From Kosakonia oryzae (GTDB lineage: Bacteria > Pseudomonadota > Gammaproteobacteria > Enterobacterales > Enterobacteriaceae): a stretch of 64,000 nt of DNA. The stretch's first letter is position 1, and the number at the start of each line of letters is the position of its first letter. The position numbers and the translations under genes are program-made. A model generated the notes under the pieces. The model ran no database searches. It was not told the origin of the DNA and saw nothing but the letters and a program-made list of their open reading frames with translations. Positions 44,307 through 52,615 of this stretch are shown one piece after another. The stretch covers positions 868,001 through 932,000 of the forward strand of contig NZ_CP014007.2 of NCBI RefSeq assembly GCF_001658025.2, given 5' to 3'.

Positions 44307-46413
44307 TGTTAACCTCTTCCTGCTTTTTCGCGACGACCTTCATCTGGCTGTTAAAACCGCCCGCCATTTTTTTGCGGCCGAAAAACAGTTCATACACGCA
44401 CTGCAAAATCCCCAAAAAGGAAGCGAGTGGGCGATCCGGCGCATGCGGCGGACGATACCAGGCATCCGCGCGGGAGAGCACCACGCGAACCAGCTTGCGG
44501 CGCTCGCTCAGCGGCAGCGTGTCAAACTCCAGACGAATATCGCCGACGCCGGTGCCTGCAGAGAGAATGGGCACATGAGCAATCTCACCGCCCAGACCCA
44601 GCTCGATACGGACCGGGGTTTTGCTGCTCAGATCTTCCCCTTTCACCAGCGCCACGCGCGCGCCGCCCATCGAGATATCAAAGGTACGGGTCTGCATTCT
44701 GGATCCGTCGGAAAAGAGCACGGTCACCGGCAGGCGGGCGTAAATACGGATAGTTTTGCGGATCTGTTTGGTCTCTTTCGCCACGGCAATCGAGGCCAGC
44801 AAAATGATGGTACTGAAAGTGCCCCACGCGATATTGAACAGAATGACGCGCGGGTCGATCCCGGCGTAGTCGTGCATAAAGTAGCGCACGCCCACCCAGA
44901 TCATGCTGCCGACCATCAGCAGCGTGGTGATGATCAGCGGGCGCACGGTGTGCGCGTCGAAGTAGTCGCGGTCCGTCAGATCGCCTTTGTCGGTCACGTT
45001 GAATTTCCCCAGCCGCGGTGAAATCAGGCTCAGCAGCGTCGGCAGGATCAGGTGGTATGCCATCACCGTCTCGTAGATTTCGCCCCAGAACGCGTAACGG
45101 TAACGGCCGGTAATGCGCGAGTTCACCATCGTGGAGAGCACCAGATGCGGCAGCACGTAGGCGAAAATCAGCGTCGCAGATGACGAGATAATGTTGAGGT
45201 TGAACAACATAAACACCAGCGGCGAGGTGAGGAACACCACGCGCGGCAGGCCATACTGGAAGTGCAGCATCGCATTGAGGTAACAGATGCGCTGGGTCAG
45301 CTTCAGGCCGCGCCCGAGCAGCGGGTTATCAATACGGAAAATTTGCGTCATGCCGCGCGCCCAGCGAATACGCTGGTTCACGTGCAGCGCCAGCCGTTCG
45401 GTTGCCAGCCCGGCCGCCAGCGGAATATCGAGGAATGCCGTGTTCCAGCCGCGACGCTGTAATTTCAGAGCGGTGTGGGCATCTTCGGTCACCGTTTCTA
45501 CCGCGAAACCGCCCACTTCATTTAATGCGCTGCGACGGATCACCGCGCAGGAGCCGCAGAAGAAGGTGGCATTCCAGTTGTCGTTGCCTTGTTGTACCGG
45601 GCCGTAGAACAGCGCGCCTTCGTGCGGAACGCGTTTTGCTGCCGTCAGGTTGCGTTCAAACGGATCGAGCGAGTAGAAGTGGTGCGGTGTCTGGATCAGC
45701 GCCAGTTTTTCATCGCGGAAAAACTCGCCGACGGTAGCCTGCAAAAAGACGCGCGTGGCAACGTGGTCGCAATCGAACACGCAAATCAGCTCACCCTGGG
45801 TGAGGGTCATGGCGTGGTTCAGGTTGCCCGCCTTCGCGTGGCTGTTATCCGGGCGGATGATGTAATGGACGCCCGCTTCGGCGGCGAAATCGCGGAATTC
45901 ATCGCGTTTGCCATCGTCAAGAATATAAACTTTGACTTTGTCCTGCGGATATTCAATACACTGCGCCGCCAGTACGGTATCGCGCACGACATCGAGACTT
46001 TCATTATATGACGGCACATAAATATCGACCGTCGGCCAGGTGGATTTATCTGGTGGTAATGGCGCAATAGGGCGTTCTAATGGCCAGGCCATTTGAATAT
46101 AACCGAGTAACAGAATCGTCCACGAATATATTTCTGCCGCAAACAGCAAGCTGCCGAGCAGCATTTCCAGCGTTGAATCGAAATGCAACGTGGTGGTGGC
46201 GCGCCACCAGATATAACGCGTGGACATCAGTACCGAGAGTGTCAGCATCGCTAACACTGCTTTTTTGCTTTTCACCCGGCCAAGAATTAATACAGCAGCC
46301 ATCACGCTCAGGCCAAAGAGGTATTGTTTATCGCTGTTCATCGGCGTAATGACCACCAGGAGCGATAATAAAAGTAGTACCAGCGTGAAAATAAATCTGA
46401 TGATTTTTTTCAT
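44296..46413 (-). CDS. bcsA: BcsA, c-di-GMP-activated cellulose synthase catalytic subunit
   Basis: A 705-residue inner-membrane GT2 glycosyltransferase from the ATG at 46413; the frame is open 14 codons further but without a better site. Helices occur at about 1-110. Catalytic motifs are DDG (166-168), DCD (214-216), TED (309-311) and QRIRW (347-351). A second helix group (about 370-540) precedes the PilZ domain with RKTIR (552-556) and DISMGG (579-584), the c-di-GMP-binding RxxxR and DxSxxG. UDP-glucose is the substrate. It is about 170 residues shorter than E. coli BcsA because the N-terminal extension is absent, as in Acetobacter-type enzymes. Confidence 0.95.
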   Translation of the reverse strand: MKKIIRFIFTLVLLLLSLLVVITPMNSDKQYLFGLSVMAAVLILGRVKSKKAVLAMLTLSVLMSTRYIWWRATTTLHFDSTLEMLLGSLLFAAEIYSWTILLLGYIQMAWPLERPIAPLPPDKSTWPTVDIYVPSYNESLDVVRDTVLAAQCIEYPQDKVKVYILDDGKRDEFRDFAAEAGVHYIIRPDNSHAKAGNLNHAMTLTQGELICVFDCDHVATRVFLQATVGEFFRDEKLALIQTPHHFYSLDPFERNLTAAKRVPHEGALFYGPVQQGNDNWNATFFCGSCAVIRRSALNEVGGFAVETVTEDAHTALKLQRRGWNTAFLDIPLAAGLATERLALHVNQRIRWARGMTQIFRIDNPLLGRGLKLTQRICYLNAMLHFQYGLPRVVFLTSPLVFMLFNLNIISSSATLIFAYVLPHLVLSTMVNSRITGRYRYAFWGEIYETVMAYHLILPTLLSLISPRLGKFNVTDKGDLTDRDYFDAHTVRPLIITTLLMVGSMIWVGVRYFMHDYAGIDPRVILFNIAWGTFSTIILLASIAVAKETKQIRKTIRIYARLPVTVLFSDGSRMQTRTFDISMGGARVALVKGEDLSSKTPVRIELGLGGEIAHVPILSAGTGVGDIRLEFDTLPLSERRKLVRVVLSRADAWYRPPHAPDRPLASFLGILQCVYELFFGRKKMAGGFNSQMKVVAKKQEEVNNAL

Positions 46414-46595
46414 GTTTATAATCTTGCACAGAATAGAATAAAGGCAGACCGGCACAAAACTGTTCCGGTGACCTGTTAAAATTCATAACCTGGCCGACTC
46501 ATCTTTGTCGCGCGAAATACCGCGACATTATTGGCTGACAGGATATGATAAATCGTGCTTTATTATTGCCACACGGCGATTTCACCCGTTGGCAT

Positions 46596-46988
46596 TTATT
46601 TACCAATCACCGTAAATAACATATCCAGACGAACCGGATTGCGTTCGCGAATTTCAACTTCAGCCGGGCGGCTGATGGCCGCAACGCTGTCCAGAATACC
46701 GCCGGCCGGTGTCGCGAAGGCTTCTGGCGCGGCAACGGGTACCGGTTTGCTTTTCGGCCAGGAGAGGGTGTTGGCAGGAATGCCCGCCGGAGCGCTGACA
46801 TGGCTGGCATCCTTACGGTTTGCAGCCGGGCTGACGGCAACCGTGGGTTCCTGCACTTCATTGCTGATGTCGGGTACTGCTGCTGTTGTGGTTACTGCTT
46901 GCATTGTTTCACCATCTTCAGTCATTTCCTGGAAAGAAACACCGGACATTTTCAGTTTTTCAGCCAAAGAACCTAAATCATCGTACAT
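46596..46988 (-). CDS. Small Ala/Pro-rich cellulose operon protein (BcsO/BcsP-like)
   Basis: A 130-residue hydrophilic protein in front of bcsA: N-terminal helix MYDDLGSLAEKLKMSGVSFQ, a disordered Ala/Pro/Val-rich middle, and a short conserved-looking end (NPVRLDMLFTVIGK). Type I bcs operons of enterobacteria often begin with short proline-rich accessory genes named bcsO or bcsP; position and composition fit, but I cannot match the sequence with certainty. It may bridge regulators or localise the synthase. The gap to bcsA is 182 bases, longer than inside the rest of the operon. Confidence 0.6.
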   Translation of the reverse strand: MYDDLGSLAEKLKMSGVSFQEMTEDGETMQAVTTTAAVPDISNEVQEPTVAVSPAANRKDASHVSAPAGIPANTLSWPKSKPVPVAAPEAFATPAGGILDSVAAISRPAEVEIRERNPVRLDMLFTVIGK

Positions 46989-47550
46989 AGTGTTTGCCTG
47001 ACCCCGATGTGTTGAATACGAACTATAATAAGCAATACGCCTTCTCTATTACCGTGCGACTGTGCAGGGCGCTAAAGCTAAATAGACGGTATCAATAAAA
47101 ATTCCCGTCATTCGCTTTAAATGAGAATTTCCTTATATACTGTCGGCGGCGGTCAGCCAAGGTCAAGTGACGTTATCGATAAATAGTAATAAACTTATTT
47201 AATGCATCTATAAATAACGCCTTTAATTATCACTGCATCGTGAAGCAAACCCAGTCTGCATGGGCATTATAGCCAGCGTAGAAGAAAAAATTATCGCTGC
47301 GCGGAGGGTCAGTCTTTTAATTAATAATTACGAAAGGTCGCAATCTTCATTATTTATCCATAATTCGCTTTTTTTGCATCATTTGTTATTTATCGTCCGT
47401 GCCCGTTGTTTCTTTAACGATAAATTGCATTGTATATATTGAGTTTGTCTATAAATGACACCCTTTATTAATATTGCGGTTGGTTGATATTGAACCTGGT
47501 TATTTTTTCAATTAGGATGTCGGCGAACTCTTCTTTAAGAAAAAAAGATT
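46989..47550. promoter_or_regulatory. Divergent promoter region of the cellulose operon and the PAS-GGDEF-EAL gene
   Basis: About 560 AT-rich bases between the bcs operon (minus) and the phosphodiesterase gene (plus). Both promoters should lie here. I see no terminator, repeat or recognised operator, only a short poly-A ribosome-binding area before 47551. Confidence 0.5.
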
Positions 47551-49206
47551 ATGCATTCTGAAAATGATATTTTCGGCTCTGATAATATGCTTGCCGCACT
47601 CGAAAATGTTCACGATGCTGTCGTACTACTGGATAGTATGGAAACCGTGTTTTTCTTTAATCGTGCGGCGGAGAAATTATGGGGCTATCCGCGAATTTCT
47701 GTGCTGGGGTGTAAAGCCTCCGCTATTCCGTTGTTCGGCTCACTCGATGTGATGCCGACAGGCACCGAAAGTGAGCGTGCGTTAACGGTGATCTCCGCTA
47801 CCGGTGAAGAGACATCGCTGGCCGCGACCATTAGTTATGAAGGTTGTGGCAGCATCGGTTCTCCTTGCCGCATTGTCGTGCACATCGATCAGGAGCGCGT
47901 CACCAAGCTCTCGACCTTTGACCGGCTTACCGGGCTGCCGAATCGCGGCGCGCTGCATCAGTATATTGATCAGACGCTGGCCAGCAGCGTGTGCGATCGC
48001 GCGGCGTTTTTCTTCCTCGATCTCGATCATTTTAAAGACGTCAATGATGCGCTGGGCTACGCCGCAGGGGATAACGTGCTGGTGGCGATTGCACAGCGTC
48101 TGATGACAGAGTTCTCCCGCCAGGGGTTTGTCAGCCACGCCGACAGCGATGCGTTTGTGCTGGTGATCCCGGATTGCGATTACACCCGCGCGACCAGCAT
48201 TGCGCAGAAGATCCAGGCGCTGTTCCGAATGCCGTTTAATGTTGCCGATCTGGCGCTGAATGTGACGGTCAGCACCGGTATCAGCCTGTACCCGGATCAC
48301 GGCGTTTCGCGCGATGGCTTGCTCAAACATGCCAACCACGCTTCGCATCTGGCGAAGGCGGCGGCGTCCGGCGGTTATCTCTTCTTCAGCACCGAGATGA
48401 ATCAGGTCGATCAGGAACGTTTAAAACTGGCGGCGGCGCTGAAGCTCGCCATCGCCAGCAATTTGCTGCATTTGCACTATCAACCGCAAATATGGCTGAA
48501 GAATGGCGAGCTTTATGGTGTGGAAGCGCTGGCGCGCTGGACCGATCCGGTACTGGGCGATGTTCCCCCAGGAAAATTCATCACCCTGGCCGAAGAGACC
48601 GGCGAGATTGAAGCCATTGGTCGCTGGACACTTCATGAAGCTTGCCGCCAGATGGCGGAATGGCGCAGTAACGGTATTCATGTGCCGGTGGTATCGGTAA
48701 ATCTTTCGCCGATCAACTTTTATAACAGCAGTCTGCCGCATTACATCTCTTATCTGCTGCGGCAATACCGCATTCCGTCAAGCTGCCTGACCATAGAGAT
48801 CACCGAAGGGGTGATGATGGACAAACGCCCGGAAACGATGAAGGTGATCTGCGCGGTTCGCGAACTGGGCGTTGGGCTGTCGATGGACGATTTTGGCACC
48901 GGCTTCTCCTGCCTGTCGCGTCTGGCGCATTTACCGATGACGGAGCTGAAAATCGACCAGAGCTTTATGCGCGATCTCAGCGAAGGCAGCAAAATGAAAG
49001 CTATCGCCACGACGGTAGTGAAAATCGGCCAAAGTCTGCATCAGACCGTGGTTGCCGAAGGGGTGGAAACCGAGCAGCAGCGTAATCAACTGCGCGATTT
49101 ACAGTGCGACATTGCCCAGGGCTATCTCTACTCCCGCGCCCTGAATGCATCTGCACTGGCGGGATGGGTGCAAAGCCGGTTACAGCCCGAAATGCGTTAT
49201 GAGTGA
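47551..49206 (+). CDS. PAS-GGDEF-EAL c-di-GMP phosphodiesterase with degenerate GGDEF
   Basis: A 551-residue protein: PAS (about 10-115; HDAVVLLDSMETVFFFNRAA), GGDEF-like (about 120-285) and EAL (about 295-545). The cyclase site reads DSDAF at residues 198-202 instead of GGDEF, so it cannot be a standard cyclase. The EAL catalytic set looks complete: EAL at 325-327, SVNLSP, EITEGVMM, DDFGTGFS, KIDQSFM, EGVETEQQ and QGYLYSR. The architecture equals the Komagataeibacter PDE/DGC proteins that tune BcsA and E. coli DosP-type sensors. It is divergent from the cellulose operon and probably lowers c-di-GMP near it; the degenerate GGDEF may bind GTP as a regulator. Confidence 0.94.
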   Translation: MHSENDIFGSDNMLAALENVHDAVVLLDSMETVFFFNRAAEKLWGYPRISVLGCKASAIPLFGSLDVMPTGTESERALTVISATGEETSLAATISYEGCGSIGSPCRIVVHIDQERVTKLSTFDRLTGLPNRGALHQYIDQTLASSVCDRAAFFFLDLDHFKDVNDALGYAAGDNVLVAIAQRLMTEFSRQGFVSHADSDAFVLVIPDCDYTRATSIAQKIQALFRMPFNVADLALNVTVSTGISLYPDHGVSRDGLLKHANHASHLAKAAASGGYLFFSTEMNQVDQERLKLAAALKLAIASNLLHLHYQPQIWLKNGELYGVEALARWTDPVLGDVPPGKFITLAEETGEIEAIGRWTLHEACRQMAEWRSNGIHVPVVSVNLSPINFYNSSLPHYISYLLRQYRIPSSCLTIEITEGVMMDKRPETMKVICAVRELGVGLSMDDFGTGFSCLSRLAHLPMTELKIDQSFMRDLSEGSKMKAIATTVVKIGQSLHQTVVAEGVETEQQRNQLRDLQCDIAQGYLYSRALNASALAGWVQSRLQPEMRYE

Positions 49207-49258
49207 AATTGCAAGGTAGCAGTGGCCCAGGTCTGAAAGGAATATCAGGCCGGAATAA

Positions 49259-49300
49259 CCCCCGGTGCGCGTCCAGTGCCGGGGGATTATTTTATTTCTT
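49259..49300 (+). terminator. Rho-independent terminator after the phosphodiesterase gene
   Basis: CCCCCGG (49259-49265) pairs with CCGGGGG (49279-49285) and is followed by ATTATTTTATTTCTTTTTT. It lies 53 bases past the stop. Confidence 0.82.
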
Positions 49301-49323
49301 TTTTAATAATATTACCTTGCCGC

Positions 49324-49449
49324 CTAACTGAAGAATTTCAGTGCCACCAGAAATAAGCAGAAAAATAGCATTCCCCATGACATTTGACGATGCGCTTGCC
49401 GTGCGGGATTAGTGCTGGTGGTTTTATTTTTGCTCGTGTCGATGTTCAT
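49324..49449 (-). CDS. Small single-helix membrane protein, 41 residues
   Basis: A frame too short for usual gene finding: ATG at 49449, TAG at 49324. The protein starts MNIDTSKNKTTSTNPARQ, has a basic stretch (ARQAHRQ) and then one transmembrane helix (MSWGMLFFCLFLVALKFF). A hydrophilic N-terminus, positive charges and a C-terminal helix is a common plan for small enterobacterial membrane proteins. It is convergent with the phosphodiesterase gene and separated by its terminator. The ribosome-binding site is weak. Function unknown. Confidence 0.6.
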   Translation of the reverse strand: MNIDTSKNKTTSTNPARQAHRQMSWGMLFFCLFLVALKFFS

Positions 49450-49800
49450 AATGAAATATTACCCAGGCCGATAATAAACCGATGCCAGCCCTTGCCGGGT
49501 GGGCATGTATGAAAAGCGATGAACGATGGCGCGCCAGCGGGATGGGCGTCATTTTTTGTTTTATAGATGATGTTTATTAATTCACTTATATATATAGAAA
49601 TACCGTTCGCTGATATTTTTTTGACGACGCTTAATAAGTGAAGAAAAATCATATTACCTGTAAAAAATAAAAAATCCACGCGCAAATTTAGCTTTGGGGA
49701 AATTAATTTATAGCGATAGCTACTTTCTATTATTCAGTATTAATAACCATGATTGCATAAATAAATACCGCCAGCGGCGAATACGGAGCGGTGATAACGA
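49450..49800. other. AT-rich intergenic stretch without a supported gene
   Basis: About 350 bases between the small membrane protein and the terminator of the next small transcript. A 79-codon minus-strand frame is present but its composition is unlike protein and it has no ribosome-binding site. Promoter of the 41-residue gene probably lies at the left end. Confidence 0.4.
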
Positions 49801-49833
49801 AAAAGCCTGACGCAATGTTGCGCAACGAGGCTA
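49801..49833 (-). terminator. Terminator-like hairpin after the 35-codon ORF
   Basis: On the minus strand AGCCT and AGGCT bracket an inner pairing GTTGCGCAAC-type stem and are followed by TTTTTCG. It starts inside the stop codon of the small frame at 49831-49938, which suggests a short transcript ends here. Confidence 0.6.
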
Positions 49834-49938
49834 TGATGGCTTCTCTTGATGGACGACCGCGCAGGTATGGTCGCAATAGACCCGCAGGATCGGGGAGCGC
49901 CGCCAGCCATCAGGCAAATACGTGCGAATCTGATTCAC
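49831..49938 (-). CDS. Possible 35-residue protein or small RNA
   Basis: GTG at 49938 opens a 35-codon frame reading MNQIRTYLPDGWRRSPIL and RVYCDHTCAVVHQEKPS, ending directly in a terminator-like hairpin. The composition looks like real protein (Trp, Cys, His spread; no low complexity). The ribosome-binding site (AAGAAA) is weak. A small RNA with incidental frame is an alternative, as is a gene remnant. No family recognised. Confidence 0.4.
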   Translation of the reverse strand: MNQIRTYLPDGWRRSPILRVYCDHTCAVVHQEKPS

Positions 49939-50097
49939 TTTCTTATGTATAGTCGGCAGTTTATGTATTACAGGTAGTTATATTATGGTGGTTCTCTTGC
50001 GACCTGGGCGCATTCTGGCAGGGTGAATATCAGGACGCAGGGATCGGCGAGAAACGCTATCTCGCTCACTAAAGAGTCGTTAAGCGCATAGCGGGTC

Positions 50098-51432
50098 ATG
50101 CGGAACAAGATCATGAATAATGAAAAAAAAGTTGATCACCAGGATGAAGATACCCGGCACCTCTTCGAGCTGCTGAACAATAATTCAGACTGGGTTTGGG
50201 AAGTGGATGCGCAGGGACGTTATACCTGGTCTTCCGAGGTGGTCACGGAGCTGCTTGGTGTGTCGCCGAAAGAGGTCATTGGCAAAACGCCCTTCGATTT
50301 TATGCCGCCGGGTGAAGCCGAACGCGTGGCAGGCGCGTTTGGCGCGATCGTGATGGAAAAGCGGGCTTTTTCCGGCCTGGTAAACCGTAACCAGCGTGCT
50401 GATGGCAGCATTGTGGTGCTGGAGACCAGCGGCATTCCGCTGTTTGATGAGCAGGGGGAGCTGCGTGGTTATCGCGGCATCGATCGCAATATCTCCAACC
50501 TTGGCGAGCGGGTTCTGCAACTGGAAACCATCTATGAAACCACGCCGGTGGCGCTGTGCATGATCGATCGCCAGGGGCGAATGGTGATGTCCAACAAAGC
50601 GATGGCGAAGCTGTTGGGGAACACTGTGCCGCAAGGCTTTGAAAGCCATGTTCAGCAGTTGATGCCCGATTACTGGCCCTTTTTCCTTACCGATTTTGCC
50701 CTTGCTGACAATGGAGAAGAGTTGCCTTCACGCGAACTCGGCTGGCGCGATCGCTGCTACGATATTCAGTCGGTGCCGGTGCGCGATGCGATGGATGCGG
50801 TCGTCGGTTTATCGGTGACCTGGGTGGATATCACCGAGCGTCGTCATGCGGAGCATAAGCTCGCCAGCGCGAATAAAGTGCTGCAACAGTACGCCCAGCT
50901 CGACCATCTGACCGGCTTGTTTAACCGCCGCTATATGGATGAGTGCCTGCTGGCGGAGATCGCCCGCGCGTTGCAGGAGGATTTTCCGCTGTCGGTTTGC
51001 CTGGCGGATATCGATTACTTCAAAAATTACAACGACAGCCAGGGACATCAGGCCGGAGATGACTGCCTGCGCATCGTTGCCAAAACCCTGACCGCATCGC
51101 AACTGCGCAGCAATGATAATGTCAGCCGCTATGGCGGCGAAGAGTTTCTGATTATCTTACCCGGCACCGATTTGGCGCAGGCGATGGGGATGGCTGAAGG
51201 CGTGCGCAGTAGTGTCAGCGCGCTACAGATGCCGCACGCCGCCAGCCCCATCGGCTTCATCACCATCAGCATTGGCGTGGCGACACTGCAGGCCGGGCAG
51301 CCGGAGTGTGAGGATAAACCGCTGCATATGATTGCCAGCGGCCTGATCCATCGGGCTGACACCGCACTCTATGCGGCGAAAAGGCAGGGACGCAACCAGG
51401 TCGTTTCCGCGCGGGACACTTCTTGCAGCTAA
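50098..51432 (+). CDS. PAS-PAS-GGDEF diguanylate cyclase with intact I-site
   Basis: A 444-residue soluble protein: two PAS/PAC domains (about 20-140 with NNNSDWVWEVDAQGRYTWSSE, abbreviated; about 145-265 with DRQGRMVMSNKAM), a short helical linker (ERRHAEHKLASANKVLQQYA) and a GGDEF domain with intact RYGGEEF site. RSND lies exactly five residues before GGEEF, a canonical inhibitory RxxD, so it should be product inhibited, unlike the cyclase inside the bcs operon. An alternative start at 50113 (ATG after GGAACAAGATC) would remove five residues. It likely adds c-di-GMP input for the cellulose operon or other targets. Confidence 0.93.
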   Translation: MRNKIMNNEKKVDHQDEDTRHLFELLNNNSDWVWEVDAQGRYTWSSEVVTELLGVSPKEVIGKTPFDFMPPGEAERVAGAFGAIVMEKRAFSGLVNRNQRADGSIVVLETSGIPLFDEQGELRGYRGIDRNISNLGERVLQLETIYETTPVALCMIDRQGRMVMSNKAMAKLLGNTVPQGFESHVQQLMPDYWPFFLTDFALADNGEELPSRELGWRDRCYDIQSVPVRDAMDAVVGLSVTWVDITERRHAEHKLASANKVLQQYAQLDHLTGLFNRRYMDECLLAEIARALQEDFPLSVCLADIDYFKNYNDSQGHQAGDDCLRIVAKTLTASQLRSNDNVSRYGGEEFLIILPGTDLAQAMGMAEGVRSSVSALQMPHAASPIGFITISIGVATLQAGQPECEDKPLHMIASGLIHRADTALYAAKRQGRNQVVSARDTSCS

Positions 51433-51456
51433 AAGGGAGCCATCAGGCTCCCTTTT
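51431..51456. terminator. Bidirectional terminator between the cyclase and cystathionine gamma-lyase genes
   Basis: Perfect 11-bp stem AAAAGGGAGCC/GGCTCCCTTTT with four-base loop ATCA. The A and T ends give a U-tract on either strand, fitting the convergent genes. Confidence 0.93.
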
Positions 51457-51462
51457 AATGTT

Positions 51463-52605
51463 TCAGGCCAACGCCTGTTTCCAGTCGGCAATCAGATCCT
51501 TTTCATCTTCAATACCCACCGACAGGCGAATCAGTTGTGGCGTAATGCCGTTCGCCAGTCGCTGTTCCAGCGGGATTGAGGCGTGCGTCATGCTGAATGG
51601 CTGGCTGACCAGGCTTTCGACGCCGCCGAGGCTCTCGGCCAGTGTAAACAGGGTTAATTTATTGATGATCTCCGTTGCCCGCGCATCGTCGCCTTTCACC
51701 ACCACGGAAATCATGCCGCCCGGCAGCGCCATCTGCGTGCGGGCCAGTTGATACTGCGGGTGGGATTCCAGCCACGGAAACCACACTTTTTCCACCTGCG
51801 GTTGCTGCTCCAGCCAGCGGGCAAGCGCCAGCGCGTTGCTGCTGTGGCGCTCCACGCGCAGGGAAAGGGTGCGGATACCGCGCAGCGTCAGGAAACTGCT
51901 GAAGGGATCGAGCACGCCGCCGACGGCGTTTTGCAGGTAACCGAGTTTTTCCGCCAGTTGCGGGTTATCACCCACTACCGCCAGACCGGCAACCACATCC
52001 GAATGGCCGTTCAGGTATTTGGTGGCGGAGTGCACCACAATATCGAAACCCAGCTCCAGCGGGCGATGGATCACCGGCGATGCGAAGGTGTTATCCGCCA
52101 CGCTCAGCACGTTGTGACGTTTGGCGATGGCGGCGATAGCGGCCAGATCCGCCAGCTTCAACAGCGGGTTGGTGGGCGTTTCCACCCAGATCATTTTAGT
52201 TTCCGGGCGAATGGCGGCTTCCAGCCCGGCCAGATCGTCCGGTTTCACCCAGCTAACCTGCAACCCGGCGCTGCGGCGGCGCACGTTTTCAATCAGGCGA
52301 TACGTGCCGCCATAGACATCATCAATCGCCACCAGATGGCTGTCTTTATCCAGCAGTTCCAGTACCGTGGAGATACTGGCGAGACCGGAGGCAAAAGCAT
52401 AACCGCGTGTGCCGCCTTCCAGTTCGGCGATAGCCGTTTCCAGCGCGTGGCGCGTCGGGTTGCCGCTGCGCGAATATTCATAGCCGGTGTGCTGGCCCGG
52501 CGCAGGCTGTGCAAAGGTGGAGGTGGCATAAATCGGCGGCATGACCGCGCCGTGTTGGTCGTTGAAGACGCCGCTGTGGACGCTTTGCGTTGCCAGGTTT
52601 TTCAT
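51463..52605 (-). CDS. mtcC: Cystathionine gamma-lyase (reverse transsulfuration)
   Basis: A 380-residue PLP enzyme of the Cys/Met metabolism family, with PLP lysine in [11 protein letters not shown], phosphate-binding SGLASIS and active-site [10 protein letters not shown]. It splits cystathionine to cysteine, 2-oxobutyrate and ammonia. The adjacent upstream cystathionine beta-synthase makes this the mtcBC-type pathway known in Klebsiella, absent from E. coli K-12. ATG at 52605 has AAGGA seven bases upstream; the gap to the upstream stop is ten bases. Cystathionine gamma-synthase activity is less likely given the partner gene. Confidence 0.93.
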   Translation of the reverse strand: MKNLATQSVHSGVFNDQHGAVMPPIYATSTFAQPAPGQHTGYEYSRSGNPTRHALETAIAELEGGTRGYAFASGLASISTVLELLDKDSHLVAIDDVYGGTYRLIENVRRRSAGLQVSWVKPDDLAGLEAAIRPETKMIWVETPTNPLLKLADLAAIAAIAKRHNVLSVADNTFASPVIHRPLELGFDIVVHSATKYLNGHSDVVAGLAVVGDNPQLAEKLGYLQNAVGGVLDPFSSFLTLRGIRTLSLRVERHSSNALALARWLEQQPQVEKVWFPWLESHPQYQLARTQMALPGGMISVVVKGDDARATEIINKLTLFTLAESLGGVESLVSQPFSMTHASIPLEQRLANGITPQLIRLSVGIEDEKDLIADWKQALA

Positions 52606-52615
52606 TTTGTTTTCC

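Noticed and set aside
49446..49685. 79-codon minus-strand frame after the phosphodiesterase gene
   Set aside because: No ribosome-binding site, overlaps the promoter area of the 41-residue membrane protein, and composition is not protein-like.
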